A stretch of DNA of 33,178 nt from Microbacteriaceae bacterium (GCA_024639925.1 JAHEGA010000002.1:1-33178), one strand, 5' to 3'; positions 1 to 10,604 are shown, numbered from the stretch's first letter. Program-made: numbers and translations. The notes: generated from the letters alone by a model not told the origin.

Positions 1-923
1 GCGTAGGCAGCAGTTCCACACGCAATAAAAATGATGCGGTCGATTCGCCCGACATCGAGGGATTCCAATTCGGGAATCACCACTTCACCCTCGGGGCTCA
101 GGCGACCACGAATGGTGTTGGCTACGGCCTCGGGCTCTTCCGAAATCTCCTTGGCCATGAAGCTTGACCAGCCACCTTTATCGGCGGCCGACGCATCCCA
201 GTCCACCGTGAACTCGGGTGGGTGGACCTCGCCGCCCTCAAAAGTGATGACATCAATGGCACTGTCGGTAATCGTGACGATTTGGTCTTGACCGAGAGCC
301 AAGGCTTTCTGAGTGAAAGCAACAAAAGCGGCAACATCCGAACCCAGGAAGTTCTCGCCCTCTCCCACGCCAATAACCAGGGGGGAATTGCGCCTGGCTC
401 CTACGACAACACCGGGTTTTTCGGCGTGAACCACCAAGAGAGTAAAAGCCCCCTCCAAACGCTGCACGACCTGCTGCATCGCCGTGGTGAGATCACCGGT
501 CTGGCGGAACGCTTCGGCCAGCAAGAATGCGGCAACCTCGGAGTCTGTTTCGCTCAAGAACTCTTCGCCGGAGGCGATCAACTCTTCCCGAAGTTCGTGA
601 AAGTTTTCGATGATTCCGTTGTGAATCAGGGCAAGTTTGCCGCCATCGGCCAGATGTGGGTGCGCATTAGCGTCGGTTGGAGCGCCGTGGGTGGCCCACC
701 GAGTGTGAGCAATTCCGGTTCCCCCGACGGCGAGGGGGTGAGCGTCAACATCATCGCGCAACACCGCGAGCTTTCCTGCTCGTTTCTGGGACACCAGCCC
801 ATCGTTTTCGGACACGACAGCGACCCCCGCGGAGTCATAACCGCGGTATTCCAGGCGTGCGAGACCGGCCACCAGCACGTCGATGCTGGAGCGTGGGCCC
901 ACGTATCCGACGATTCCACACAT
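1..923 (-). CDS. glmS: Glutamine--fructose-6-phosphate aminotransferase (isomerizing), N-terminal part; C-terminus lies outside the window
   Basis: Reverse complement from 923 reads MCGIVGYVGPRSSIDVLVAGLARLEYRGYDSAGVAVVSEND..., then GTGIAHTRWATHGAPTDANAHPH; Cys2 Ntn amidotransferase signature. Not in the ORF track because it runs off the window edge. Confidence 0.95.
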   Translation of the reverse strand, partial: MCGIVGYVGPRSSIDVLVAGLARLEYRGYDSAGVAVVSENDGLVSQKRAGKLAVLRDDVDAHPLAVGGTGIAHTRWATHGAPTDANAHPHLADGGKLALIHNGIIENFHELREELIASGEEFLSETDSEVAAFLLAEAFRQTGDLTTAMQQVVQRLEGAFTLLVVHAEKPGVVVGARRNSPLVIGVGEGENFLGSDVAAFVAFTQKALALGQDQIVTITDSAIDVITFEGGEVHPPEFTVDWDASAADKGGWSSFMAKEISEEPEAVANTIRGRLSPEGEVVIPELESLDVGRIDRIIFIACGTAAY

Positions 924-978
924 GCCCTGAAGTCTAGGCGATGACCCCTAGCGGGCCCGGCGCACTAGCCTGGAGGAC

Positions 979-1926
979 ATGGCTTCTTCGAGTTTTGAGC
1001 GAGACCAGGCCAGTCCTTTTGTCGAATATGACCGCGCGACCTGGGCCGCCCTCGCGCCTCATGCACCCCTGCCGCTGTCGGAGGACGATCTCGCCCGGGT
1101 CCGCTCGGTCGGAGACATGCTGGATGCCAAAGAAGTCCTCGAGGTGTATCAACCACTCGCTAGGCTCATCTCTCTTTATGCCGAGGGAGCCCGCCACATC
1201 CACTCGATTACCCGCAATTTCCTCGGCGACAGTGTTGCTCACACCCCGTTCATCATTGGAGTTGCGGGAAGTGTGGCCGTCGGCAAATCAACAACATCGC
1301 GGGTTCTCGCGGAACTTCTCTCTCGCAGCCCCGATACCCCGAAGGTGTCGCTCATCGCGACCGATGGGTTCTTGCTGCCACTCTCGCGACTCAAGCAAGA
1401 AGGGCTTTTGCATCGCAAAGGGTTCCCCGAAAGCTATGACCGTCGCGCACTGTTGCGCTTCGTGTCTCAGCTGAAAAGCGGTGTCTCCCCCGTCCACGCC
1501 CCGGTCTATTCGCACCTTGTCTATGACCGTGTGGAGGGCGAAAGCCTCGAGATTGATTCGCCCGACATTGTGATCATCGAAGGACTAAACGTTCTTGCTC
1601 CGCCGGCGACCAATTCCGCCCTGGCAATCAGCGACCTGTTCGACTTCGGGATCTACGTGGATGCGCGAACCACCGATATTGCCCGGTGGTACGAAGAACG
1701 TTTCGTTCAGCTGCAGCAGGGTGCCTTCAGCGACCCGCGAAGCTACTTCCACCGCTACGCGGACCTGGCCGAATCCGATGCCCGGTTAGAAGCGCAGCGC
1801 CTGTGGCGAGAAATCAACGAACCCAACCTGGTGGAAAACATCCTGCCCACTAGACCTCGGGCGTCCTTGATATTGCGCAAAGAGGCTGACCACCGCATCA
1901 ATACGGTGTTGTTGAGGAAAACCTAG
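979..1926 (+). CDS. coaA: Type I pantothenate kinase
   Basis: 315 aa ORF with P-loop [17 protein letters not shown] and [17 protein letters not shown] Shine-Dalgarno just upstream of the ATG. Confidence 0.95.
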   Translation: MASSSFERDQASPFVEYDRATWAALAPHAPLPLSEDDLARVRSVGDMLDAKEVLEVYQPLARLISLYAEGARHIHSITRNFLGDSVAHTPFIIGVAGSVAVGKSTTSRVLAELLSRSPDTPKVSLIATDGFLLPLSRLKQEGLLHRKGFPESYDRRALLRFVSQLKSGVSPVHAPVYSHLVYDRVEGESLEIDSPDIVIIEGLNVLAPPATNSALAISDLFDFGIYVDARTTDIARWYEERFVQLQQGAFSDPRSYFHRYADLAESDARLEAQRLWREINEPNLVENILPTRPRASLILRKEADHRINTVLLRKT

Positions 1927-3287
1927 GGCAGAGCCAACTCGGCGCTGATGAGATCGGCAACCTCGTCAGCGATGCGCTCTGCAGTTACCTGATCGCTAGC
2001 CTCGACCATCACGCGGATGAGGGCTTCTGTTCCGGAGGATCGCACCATGACGCGACCTGAGTCGCCCAGCTCCTCTGACGCACGAGAGATGGCCGCTGCT
2101 ACAGCGTCGTTGGACTCCAGAGCACTGCGGTCCACGCCCGGAACATTGCGCAACACTTGGGGGAAAATTTCGATTTGATCAGCGAGCTCCGCGAGGCTTC
2201 GCCCGGTTTTCAGAACCTCTCTGGCTAACTGAAGGCCGGTGAGAATGCCGTCACCCGTGGTCGAGTGGTCGGTCAGGATGACGTGACCAGACTGCTCTCC
2301 CCCAAGGCGTGCGCCACTGCGCTCGAGTTCCTCGAGGACATAGCGATCACCCACCGCTGTTTCCAGGACCGTAATGTTGTGCTCGGTCATCGCTTTACGC
2401 AGACCCATATTCGACATCACCGTGGTAACTAGGGTGTCGCCAGCCAGGGTTCCCTCGTCCTTCATGGACAGAGCGAGGATGGCCATAATCCGGTCACCAT
2501 CAATGATGCGCCCGGCGTGGTCCACTGCCAACGCGCGATCGGCATCGCCATCGTGGGCAATGCCGAAGTCTGCGCCCAGCTCCACCACTTTTTCTTGCAG
2601 TTTCTCGAGGTGTGTGGAGCCATAACCGTCATTGATGTTGAGACCGTCAGGCTCATCACCGATAACAGTGACGGTAGCGCCCGCGTCGGTAAAGGCCCGG
2701 GGCGCAATGGCAGAAGCGGCCCCATGGGCACAGTCCAACACCACGTGAAGCCCCGCAAGGTCGCGATCCACTGTCTTGAGCAAATGTAGAAGGTAGCGAT
2801 CCTCCGCGTCGGCAAAACGCTGAATGCGACCAACATCGCCTCCGGTGGGTGCGAGCGGAGGCTCATGCATCATCGCCTCGATGCGGTCTTCGACCTCATC
2901 GGGAAGCTTTGTGCCACCAAACGAGAAGAACTTGATCCCGTTATCGGGAGCCGGGTTGTGAGAGGCGGAGACCATGACCCCAAAGTCGAACCCACCCTCG
3001 CGCACGAGGTAGGCGGCAGCAGGTGTCGGAACAACACCGGCATCGAACACATCGATGCCGGAGCTTGCCAAGCCCGCGGCCACGGCAGCGCCCAAAAACT
3101 CTCCCGACACCCGAGGGTCGCGGGCCATGACGGCCATGGGCCGTCGGCCTTCGGCTTTGAGTTCTTGAGCGTGACGACCCTTCGTGAGGACCAGAGCAGC
3201 GCTCTGGCACAAACGCACAACAATGTCCGCCGTGAGTTCGCGATTAGCGAGCCCTCGGACCCCGTCGGTGCCGAAGAGACGACCCAT
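1923..3287 (-). CDS. glmM: Phosphoglucosamine mutase
   Basis: [19 protein letters not shown] start, phosphoserine-loop [17 protein letters not shown], metal-binding DGDADR motif. Confidence 0.97.
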   Translation of the reverse strand: MGRLFGTDGVRGLANRELTADIVVRLCQSAALVLTKGRHAQELKAEGRRPMAVMARDPRVSGEFLGAAVAAGLASSGIDVFDAGVVPTPAAAYLVREGGFDFGVMVSASHNPAPDNGIKFFSFGGTKLPDEVEDRIEAMMHEPPLAPTGGDVGRIQRFADAEDRYLLHLLKTVDRDLAGLHVVLDCAHGAASAIAPRAFTDAGATVTVIGDEPDGLNINDGYGSTHLEKLQEKVVELGADFGIAHDGDADRALAVDHAGRIIDGDRIMAILALSMKDEGTLAGDTLVTTVMSNMGLRKAMTEHNITVLETAVGDRYVLEELERSGARLGGEQSGHVILTDHSTTGDGILTGLQLAREVLKTGRSLAELADQIEIFPQVLRNVPGVDRSALESNDAVAAAISRASEELGDSGRVMVRSSGTEALIRVMVEASDQVTAERIADEVADLISAELALP

Positions 3288-3302
3288 AAGCGTGGAGCGC
3301 GA

Positions 3303-3809
3303 TTAGCGCTTCGAGTACTGAGGAGCCTTACGGGCCTTCTTGAGACCGGCCTTCTTACGCTCTTTCACGCGGGCATCTCTGGAAAGGAAGCCTGCCTTCT
3401 TGAGCGTTGCGCGGTTGTGCTCTTCGTCAATCTGGTTCAGGGCACGGGCAATACCCAAACGCAGTGCACCCGCCTGACCGGAAGGTCCACCACCGGTGAT
3501 GCGAGCAATCACGTCATAGCTGCCACCGAGCTCCAAGACCGTGAACGGGTCGTTGATGAGCTGCTGGTGAAGCTTGTTCGGGAAGTATTCCTCCAGCGTG
3601 CGACCGTTCACCGTGTAGGCGCCTTTGCCGGGGATGAGACGCACGCGGGCAATAGCCTGCTTGCGTCGTCCCACGGCGTGACCACCTACGGTGAGGGGCT
3701 TGCGGGGCTTCTTTTCCGCAACCGGTGAGGATGCAGGCGTCTCGGTGCTGAACGAGGTGGGAGCGTCTGCTTCCACCGTGGAGTTTTGGGTGTCTTCTGA
3801 AATAGCCAC
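3303..3809 (-). CDS. rpsI: 30S ribosomal protein S9
   Basis: [31 protein letters not shown]...; C-terminal [13 protein letters not shown]-terminal low-complexity extension. Confidence 0.97.
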   Translation of the reverse strand: MAISEDTQNSTVEADAPTSFSTETPASSPVAEKKPRKPLTVGGHAVGRRKQAIARVRLIPGKGAYTVNGRTLEEYFPNKLHQQLINDPFTVLELGGSYDVIARITGGGPSGQAGALRLGIARALNQIDEEHNRATLKKAGFLSRDARVKERKKAGLKKARKAPQYSKR

Positions 3810-3832
3810 GTTTAGTGTCCTTAGCTTCTGCG

Positions 3833-4279
3833 CTACTGCGCGATCTGGTCGAGAGAGTAGGGCTTGGGCATCTGCGCCTGGTGGGGGTGTTCGCCACCGG
3901 TGTAGACCTTGAGCTTGGCCATTTGGTCACGACCCAGGGTGTTCTTGGGAAGCATGCCGCGGACAGCTTTTTCCACTGCGCGAACGGGGTTGGTTTCCAT
4001 CAGCTTGTCGTAGCTGACACCCGTCAGACCACCGGGGTAACCGGAGTGGCGGTACGCCACCTTCTGGGTCAGCTTGGAGCCAGTAAGAACGACCTTGTCA
4101 GCGTTCACAATGATGACGTGGTCGCCCATGTCCATGTGAGGTGCGAAGGTCGGCTTGTGCTTGCCGCGCAGCAACGCTGCGGCGTGAGAGGCCAAACGGC
4201 CGAGAACAACGTCAGCGGCATCGATAACGAGCCACTCGCGCTGAACATCAGCGGGCTTGGGTGAAAAGGTGCGCGTCAT
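3833..4279 (-). CDS. rplM: 50S ribosomal protein L13
   Basis: [52 protein letters not shown]. Confidence 0.97.
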   Translation of the reverse strand: MTRTFSPKPADVQREWLVIDAADVVLGRLASHAAALLRGKHKPTFAPHMDMGDHVIIVNADKVVLTGSKLTQKVAYRHSGYPGGLTGVSYDKLMETNPVRAVEKAVRGMLPKNTLGRDQMAKLKVYTGGEHPHQAQMPKPYSLDQIAQ

Positions 4280-4422
4280 GCGACATTCCTTTGCGGTTCG
4301 AGGTGTTCGTGAATCCCGCTCCGTGGGTGTTCTGAATCAGAACGGCCCGGTGGAGGGCTCAACCTGGTGAACAATCGGCGATTGCCACCAGCGCTCAAGC
4401 TTAGGGGACTTTCGCAGGTCGG

Positions 4423-5256
4423 TCAATCCTCGTCCAGGTGCCGCTTTCCCCTCGTTGACACTGCTCGCTCGGCCAGTTCGTCATCAGGTGGATAGGTGAC
4501 AGACACCAGCGTGAGGCCTTTGGCAGGCATCGTGACCCACAGACTTGTCCGTTCACCCTGGTCACGGGCGTTCCGTAGGTCAGGAATGGTCAATACTTCC
4601 CTTCCTACTGCGACACATGCTCCCACCAGAGAGCGCACCATGGAGTGACAGAAGGCATCCGCGCTCAACTGTGCCACGAGCACGCCATCTGGTTCGCGAC
4701 TCCACCGAAAGCTTTGCAGCGTTCGAATAGTCGTTGCACCGGCACGGGGACGACAAAACGCACGGAAATCATGAAGACCCAACAAGGCATCGGCCGCGTC
4801 GTTCATGGCGTCAGAATCCAGAGCATACGGCGATACCGCAGTGATGTCCTTCTTCAACGGGTTCTTGTGCGCCCCACGATCTGCCAATCGATATTCATAG
4901 TGGCGAGAGAGAGCCGAAAAGCGAGCGTCAAAACCTTCTGGGGCTTGACTGATCGAATACACGGCGATGTCATCCGTGCCCAGTGCTCCATTCACCCGTT
5001 TTGCTAACGATGACAACGCTGCCCCCTTGAGGGTGATGGAGTCAGAGAGGTCCACGTGGGCAACCTGGCCGATTGCGTGCACTCCCGCATCAGTCCTCCC
5101 GGCCACCACGGTCTTGACCTCCGTGCGTTGCGTGTGCAGCACCGTGGCCAGCGCCTGCTCGATCTCACCCTGAATCGTGATGCGGTGAGATTGCTTCGCC
5201 CAGCCAGAATAAGCAGTGCCCAGGTATGCGCATTCAATCCTCAGTCTGGTGGACAC
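4423..5256 (-). CDS. truA: tRNA pseudouridine(38-40) synthase TruA; start proposed as GTG at 5256 (V41 of the longer ORF 4423..5376)
   Basis: RLRIECAYLGTAYSGWAKQ and VVAGRTDAGVHAIGQVAHVD catalytic motif. The longer ORF start would overlap rplQ and read through its terminator hairpin, so a downstream GTG is preferred. Confidence 0.9.
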   Translation of the reverse strand: MSTRLRIECAYLGTAYSGWAKQSHRITIQGEIEQALATVLHTQRTEVKTVVAGRTDAGVHAIGQVAHVDLSDSITLKGAALSSLAKRVNGALGTDDIAVYSISQAPEGFDARFSALSRHYEYRLADRGAHKNPLKKDITAVSPYALDSDAMNDAADALLGLHDFRAFCRPRAGATTIRTLQSFRWSREPDGVLVAQLSADAFCHSMVRSLVGACVAVGREVLTIPDLRNARDQGERTSLWVTMPAKGLTLVSVTYPPDDELAERAVSTRGKRHLDED

Positions 5257-5290
5257 ACTCGTCAGTGTAATTCCCACGACCCCTGCGCCC

Positions 5291-5323
5291 AAAGAAAAAG
5301 CCCCCAACCCGAAGGTTGGGGGC
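5291..5323 (-). terminator. Intrinsic terminator after rplQ
   Basis: Minus strand GCCCCCAACC-TTCG-GGTTGGGGGC followed by TTTTTCTTT: perfect 10-bp stem with C(UUCG)G tetraloop and U-tract. Confidence 0.93.
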
Positions 5324-5335
5324 CCATTCTTTAAT

Positions 5336-5965
5336 CTATTTCTTGTCGTTTGCGTCCTCATCAGAGGGAGCCTCATCAGGGGTCTCCTCGGTGGCTTCCT
5401 CAGCCGCCACTTCGGTGTCCTCTGCTGGCGCTTCTTCTGCGGGTGCTTCTGCTTCCGCAGGAGCTTCTACCGCGACGTCAACGCTTTCGGTTGCCTCGGC
5501 AGACTCGGCTGCGGTGACGTCGTCAACGACTTCCTCCACAACCTCGGGAGCAGGAGCAGCCTTGGGCTCTTCGACCTTGGCCTTCTTGGTCTTCGGCTTG
5601 GGGTTGACGGGCTCGAGGACGAGCTCAATCACGGCCATTGACGCGTTGTCACCCTTGCGGAAACCGGTCTTGATGATGCGGGTGTAACCGCCTTCACGCT
5701 TGTCGACCTGGGGAGCGATCTCCATGAACAACTTGTGCACCACAGACTTGTCGCGGATCACCGTCATGACGCGACGGCGAGCGTGGAGGTCTCCACGCTT
5801 GGCGAAGGTCACCAGGCGCTCCGCATAGGGGCGCAGGCGCTTTGCTCGGGTCTCCGTGGTCTGGATACGACCGTGGGTAAACAGAGCGGTTGCCAGGTTG
5901 GCCAGCATCAGGCGCTCGTGTGCAGGGCCGCCTCCGAGGCGGGGTCCTTTGGTGGGCTTAGGCAT
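5336..5965 (-). CDS. rplQ: 50S ribosomal protein L17 with long acidic C-terminal extension
   Basis: [53 protein letters not shown] core; Ala/Glu-rich tail after residue ~125. Confidence 0.97.
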   Translation of the reverse strand: MPKPTKGPRLGGGPAHERLMLANLATALFTHGRIQTTETRAKRLRPYAERLVTFAKRGDLHARRRVMTVIRDKSVVHKLFMEIAPQVDKREGGYTRIIKTGFRKGDNASMAVIELVLEPVNPKPKTKKAKVEEPKAAPAPEVVEEVVDDVTAAESAEATESVDVAVEAPAEAEAPAEEAPAEDTEVAAEEATEETPDEAPSDEDANDKK

Positions 5966-6016
5966 TGTCGTGTTCTCTTCCGTGTTTCACAGGGCTTAGC
6001 GGGGTGATCCCCGGTG

Positions 6017-7012
6017 TTATGAGTAGTTTTCGCCTTCTTCAAGCCCGCTGTAGAAAGCAGAGCCGTCAAAGCCTGGGATGGGGTCCTTCAAAGAAAGGCC
6101 CATTTCGATGAGCTTGTCGCGAACCTCGTCCACCGACTTCTGACCGAAGTTGCGGATGTTCATCAACTGGTGCTCGGAGAGAGCAACGAGCTCGCTCACG
6201 TTGTTGATGCCCTCGCGCTTCAGGCAGTTGTAGCTGCGAACGGTGAGGTCAAGGCTTTCGATGGGCATCGCCATTTCGCTGGAGAGGACGGCTTCCACCG
6301 GTGCGGGACCGATTTCGATTCCTTCAGCTTCCTGGTTCAAGTCACGGGCCAAACCAAACAGCTCCACCAGCGTGCGACCAGAGGAGGCAACAGCGTCGCG
6401 GGGGCTCATCGAAGGCTTCGTCTCGACGTCGACCACAAGGCGATCGAAGTCGGTGCGCTCACCGGCACGCGTGGCTTCCACGCGGTAGGTGACCTTCAAG
6501 ACGGGAGAGTAAATCGAGTCGATCGGAATCTGACCGGCTTCGGCGTACTCGTTACGGTTCTGGACGGCGGAAACATAACCACGGCCGCGTTCGATGGTGA
6601 GCTCGAGCTCGAAGCTGGCCTTGTCGTTCAGTGTTGCGATGTGGAGTTCGGGGTTGTGAACCTCGACACCGGCGGGAGCCTGGATGTCGGCAGCGGTCAC
6701 AGCACCAGCACCCTGTTTGCGCAGGTACGCGGTGATCGGCTCGTCGTGCTCGCTGGAGACGACGAGGTTCTTCACGTTGAGGATGATTTCGGTGACATCC
6801 TCTTTGACACCGGCAACCGTGGCGAACTCGTGGAGCACACCATCGATGCGGATGCTGGTGACGGCGGCACCAGGAATGGAGGAGAGGAGGGTGCGACGCA
6901 TGGAGTTACCCAGCGTGTAGCCAAAACCTGGCTCGAGGGGCTCAATCACGAAGGCTGAGCGGAATTCGGAGAGTGATTCTTCGGTCAGTGTGGGGCGCTG
7001 TGCAATGAGCAC
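6017..7012 (-). CDS. rpoA: DNA-directed RNA polymerase subunit alpha
   Basis: [12 protein letters not shown]...[43 protein letters not shown]; alpha-[25 protein letters not shown]. Confidence 0.98.
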   Translation of the reverse strand: MLIAQRPTLTEESLSEFRSAFVIEPLEPGFGYTLGNSMRRTLLSSIPGAAVTSIRIDGVLHEFATVAGVKEDVTEIILNVKNLVVSSEHDEPITAYLRKQGAGAVTAADIQAPAGVEVHNPELHIATLNDKASFELELTIERGRGYVSAVQNRNEYAEAGQIPIDSIYSPVLKVTYRVEATRAGERTDFDRLVVDVETKPSMSPRDAVASSGRTLVELFGLARDLNQEAEGIEIGPAPVEAVLSSEMAMPIESLDLTVRSYNCLKREGINNVSELVALSEHQLMNIRNFGQKSVDEVRDKLIEMGLSLKDPIPGFDGSAFYSGLEEGENYS

Positions 7013-7135
7013 TGGTGATTCCTTTCGGCTAAGTGTCCGCTATATGACACTTGTGTGGGGTTCGGCCGGAGCCGGGACTAGCTATGTGGTTGTAAAGGCT
7101 GGAGAGCGACTAAACGATCAGTCGACTCCGGGAAA

Positions 7136-7534
7136 CTAAACGCGACGGCGCTTGGGGGGACGGCAACCGTTGTGAGCCTGGGGCGTCACATCGGTGATCG
7201 AGCCGACTTCCAAGCCGGCGGCCTGGAGAGAACGGATCGCGGTCTCACGGCCGGAACCGGGACCCTTCACGAAGACATCGACCTTCTTCATGCCGTGCTC
7301 CTGTGCCTGGCGGGCTGCCGACTCTGCAGCCAGCTGTGCGGCGTAGGGGGTCGACTTACGCGAGCCCTTGAAGCCCACGCCACCAGAGGATGCCCACGAC
7401 ACCACGGCACCGGAGGGGTCCGTGATTGAGACGATGGTGTTGTTGAATGTGGATTTGATGTGGGCCTGGCCCACAGCAATGTTCTTTTTTGACTTACGCC
7501 GCGGCTTGCGGGCGGTCGTTTTCGGTGCTGCCAT
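7136..7534 (-). CDS. rpsK: 30S ribosomal protein S11
   Basis: [46 protein letters not shown]...[11 protein letters not shown]. Confidence 0.98.
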   Translation of the reverse strand: MAAPKTTARKPRRKSKKNIAVGQAHIKSTFNNTIVSITDPSGAVVSWASSGGVGFKGSRKSTPYAAQLAAESAARQAQEHGMKKVDVFVKGPGSGRETAIRSLQAAGLEVGSITDVTPQAHNGCRPPKRRRV

Positions 7535-7572
7535 TGTTTTTTCTCCGTAATCCTAAATCGAGGGGGCGCGTA

Positions 7573-7947
7573 CTACGCGGCCTTCTTCTTGCCAGCAACG
7601 GTGCGCTTGGGGCCCTTGCGGGTGCGGGCATTGGTCTTGGTGCGCTGACCACGAACGGGCAGACCGCGACGGTGACGAATGCCTTCGTAGCTACCGATTT
7701 CCACCTTGCGGCGGATGTCAGCGGTCACCTCGCGGCGAAGGTCACCCTCCACCTTGAATGTTCCCTCGATGTGTTCACGCAGCTTCAACAGCTGGTCATC
7801 GGTCAAATCCTTGACGCGGATGCTGGGGTCCACACCCGTTGCTTCGAGCGTTTGCTTCGAACGGGTACGGCCAACACCGTAGATGTAGGTTAGGGCGATT
7901 TCGACCCGCTTTTCGCGGGGAATATCGACTCCGGCAAGACGTGCCAT
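7573..7947 (-). CDS. rpsM: 30S ribosomal protein S13
   Basis: [49 protein letters not shown]...[22 protein letters not shown]. Confidence 0.98.
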   Translation of the reverse strand: MARLAGVDIPREKRVEIALTYIYGVGRTRSKQTLEATGVDPSIRVKDLTDDQLLKLREHIEGTFKVEGDLRREVTADIRRKVEIGSYEGIRHRRGLPVRGQRTKTNARTRKGPKRTVAGKKKAA

Positions 7948-8060
7948 GTCATTTCTCCTGGTGCACTGAGAGGTCTGAAGCAGAATCTGTGCCCGGGCCT
8001 CTCCCCGGGGAGTCCCCCACCAAGGGTGGGATCGCGATGCTGCTTATGGTTATTGAGTTA

Positions 8061-8174
8061 TTAGCCTTGACGCTGTTTGTGGCGGGGATTTTCGCAAATC
8101 ACCATCACGTTGCCGTGGCGACGAATGACTTTGCATTTGTCGCACATGGGCTTAACACTGGCGCTGACCTTCAT
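8061..8174 (-). CDS. rpmJ: 50S ribosomal protein L36 (zinc-ribbon type)
   Basis: 37 aa [37 protein letters not shown] read by hand; below the ORF-track length cutoff. Confidence 0.96.
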   Translation of the reverse strand: MKVSASVKPMCDKCKVIRRHGNVMVICENPRHKQRQG

Positions 8175-8239
8175 GGTGTTTCCTTTTCTTCGCTGGCCTC
8201 GTGCCCGAGCGGTTCCCCGGGCCGTTCCTTACCCAGTGC

Positions 8240-8461
8240 TTACTTGTAGCGGTAGACGATGCGACCTCTGGTGAGGTCGTACGGGCTGAGCTCCACGATT
8301 ACCTTGTCTTCGGGCAAAATTCGGATGTAATGCTGACGCATTTTCCCCGAAATGTGGGCAAGCACCTTGTGGCCGTTGGTCAATTCCACACGGAACATTG
8401 CATTGGGAAGGGCCTCGACTACCGAGCCTTCGATTTCAATGACGCCGTCTTTGTTGGCCAT
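8240..8461 (-). CDS. infA: Translation initiation factor IF-1
   Basis: [73 protein letters not shown]; internal ATG at 8461 used rather than the ORF-track start at 8521. Confidence 0.97.
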   Translation of the reverse strand: MANKDGVIEIEGSVVEALPNAMFRVELTNGHKVLAHISGKMRQHYIRILPEDKVIVELSPYDLTRGRIVYRYK

Positions 8462-8510
8462 AGCCTCATGTCTTGTTGTAACGAGTGTGCACTGGTCATG
8501 CGTTGTGGGC

Positions 8511-8534
8511 AAAAAAGCCAACCTCGGCTTTTTT
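8511..8534 (-). terminator. Intrinsic terminator between adk and infA
   Basis: Minus strand AAAAAAGCC-GAGGTT-GGCTTTTTT: perfect 9-bp stem ending in a T-run, downstream of the adk stop; A/T symmetry makes it potentially bidirectional. Confidence 0.8.
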
Positions 8535-8591
8535 ACACCAATGTCCCATCCTAGACCCGCTTCTTCGACGGCACAAGTCCAATGTTCGGTG

Positions 8592-9182
8592 CTAGGAAGC
8601 CGTGATACCCCGCCCAGCCAAAGCGTTCATAATCCGCTCGGTGACGTCGCTGATCTCACCGATGCCATCAATCGGGGCCACGAGGTTGCGGCTCGAGAAG
8701 ATGTCGATCAGCGGAGCCGTTTGCTCCTGATACACCTCAAGGCGGTGGCGGACGACAGCTTCGTTGTCATCGCTGCGACCCTGTTCGGTCGCGCGGAGGC
8801 GAAGTCGCTCGACGACGACGTCGGGGTCGGCCACAAGCTGGACGACAACATCGAGAGCCGTGTTGTGGCTGGCGAGGAACTCGTCCAGGTGCCTCACCTG
8901 GTCAGGGGTGCGCGGATAACCATCGAGAAGGAAGCCATTGCTGCAATCGGGGTCTTCCAAACGATCAGTAATCAAATCGTTGGTGAGCGAATCCGGAACG
9001 TTATCTCCGGCATCCATGAAGGCTTTCGCTTTAAGGCCCAATGGGGTCTCGTTTTTCACGTTGTGACGGAAAATGTCACCCGTAGAGATAGCCGGGATGC
9101 CGAAGGCTGCCGAGAGTTCGATTGCCTGAGTTCCTTTTCCTGCTCCGGGAGGGCCAATGAGCAGGATTCTCGTGCCCGACAT
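8592..9182 (-). CDS. adk: Adenylate kinase
   Basis: [47 protein letters not shown]. Confidence 0.97.
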   Translation of the reverse strand: MSGTRILLIGPPGAGKGTQAIELSAAFGIPAISTGDIFRHNVKNETPLGLKAKAFMDAGDNVPDSLTNDLITDRLEDPDCSNGFLLDGYPRTPDQVRHLDEFLASHNTALDVVVQLVADPDVVVERLRLRATEQGRSDDNEAVVRHRLEVYQEQTAPLIDIFSSRNLVAPIDGIGEISDVTERIMNALAGRGITAS

Positions 9183-10504
9183 TACTTCAGCAAACCCTCG
9201 TAGTGACGCTGCTGCAGCTGTGCATCGATCTGCTTCACCGTGTCCAAACCAACACCAACGATGATCAGAATGCTGGCACCACCGAAGGGGAAGTTCTGGT
9301 TGGCGTTGACGGTGGCCAGCGCTATCAGCGGTATCAAGGCGACAAGGCCCAGATAGAGAGAGCCGGGAAGCGTGATGCGGGTCAACACGTAGTCGAGGTA
9401 TTCGGCAGTGGGGCGCCCGGCACGGATACCGGGGATGAAGCCGCCGTAGCGCTTCATGTTGTCGGCAACTTCTTCGGGATTGAAGATGATGGCGACATAG
9501 AAGTAGGTGAAGCCCACAATCAACAGGAAGTAGACCGCCATATAGAGCGGATTGTCACCGGAGGTGAGGTTGTTCTGAATCCAGACCACCCAGCCAGGCG
9601 TGCTGCCATCGGCACCGGTCGCATTGAACTGCGCGAAGAGAGCGGGGAGGTACAGCAGCGACGAGGCGAAGATCACCGGGATGACACCGGCCATGTTTAC
9701 CTTGATCGGAATATAGGTGTTGGTTCCCCCAAAGGTCCGGCGACCCACCATGCGCTTGGCGTACTGGACGGGAACACGACGCTGAGACTGCTCGACGAAT
9801 ACGACGAGGCCCATGATGACGATTCCGACGGCCACCACGATCACAAAGATGGTGGAACCGTTCGACTGCGCGATGGACCAGAGCGACGAGGGGAAGACTG
9901 CGGCAATCGACACGAAGATGAGAAGGGACATTCCGTTACCGACACCGCGCTCTGTGATCATTTCACCGAGCCACATGATGAGACCCGTACCGGCCGTCAT
10001 GGTGATCACCATCAGCATGATCGCGTACCAGGCGTCGTTGGAGAGCAGCTGGTTGCACGCGGGAGCGCCCGAGGAACCAAACAGCGCACCGCTACGGGCA
10101 ACGGTGATCAACGTCGTGGACTGAAGCAGTGCGAGGCCGATAGTGAGGTAGCGGGTGTACTGGGTCAGCTTGGACTGTCCAGCCTGGCCCTCTTTGTGGA
10201 GCTCTTCAAAGTGGGGAATCACCACGCGCAAGAGCTGCGTGATAATCGAGGCCGTGATGTAGGGCATGATGCCCAACGCAAAAATCGAGAGCTGCAGCAA
10301 CGCGCCACCACTGAAGAGGTTGATCAGCTCGTAGAGGCCTGCCGTGTCGTTTGTGCCAGCAAGACACTGCTGAACGTTGCGGTAATCGACGAACGGTGCC
10401 GGGATAAACGATCCCAAACGGAAGAGACCAATGACGGCCAGCGTGAAGAGAACTTTCCTCCGCAAATCAGGAGTCTTGAAGATTCTCCCTAGAGCACTGA
10501 ACAC
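9182..10504 (-). CDS. secY: Preprotein translocase subunit SecY; start proposed as GTG at 10504
   Basis: FSALGRIFKTPDLRRKVLFTLAVIGLFRLGSFIPAP...; strong SD AGGAGG with 5-nt spacing to GTG (GGAGGATCAAGTG), favouring this over the ORF-track start at 10534. Confidence 0.95.
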   Translation of the reverse strand: MFSALGRIFKTPDLRRKVLFTLAVIGLFRLGSFIPAPFVDYRNVQQCLAGTNDTAGLYELINLFSGGALLQLSIFALGIMPYITASIITQLLRVVIPHFEELHKEGQAGQSKLTQYTRYLTIGLALLQSTTLITVARSGALFGSSGAPACNQLLSNDAWYAIMLMVITMTAGTGLIMWLGEMITERGVGNGMSLLIFVSIAAVFPSSLWSIAQSNGSTIFVIVVAVGIVIMGLVVFVEQSQRRVPVQYAKRMVGRRTFGGTNTYIPIKVNMAGVIPVIFASSLLYLPALFAQFNATGADGSTPGWVVWIQNNLTSGDNPLYMAVYFLLIVGFTYFYVAIIFNPEEVADNMKRYGGFIPGIRAGRPTAEYLDYVLTRITLPGSLYLGLVALIPLIALATVNANQNFPFGGASILIIVGVGLDTVKQIDAQLQQRHYEGLLK

Positions 10505-10604
10505 TTGATCCTCCTGCACCGTGCCTGGCGACACGTGGGTTTGAGCCTACCGGCTCGGCGCCCCCGGTGGAAAAGTCTGCTGACCATTCCACCGGGGTCA
10601 ACGC

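Noticed and set aside
222-944. 240-aa plus-strand ORF at the window start
   Set aside because: Lies antisense to glmS, whose N-terminal MCGIVGYVG and HTRWATHG motifs are clear.
5257-5376. N-terminal 40 residues of the long truA ORF
   Set aside because: Would start inside rplQ and cross its terminator; TruA homology begins after the proposed GTG.
9203-10492. 429-aa plus-strand ORF covering nearly all of secY
   Set aside because: Highly charged, repetitive D/E/R/H-rich translation typical of the complement of a membrane-protein gene; secY itself is unambiguous.
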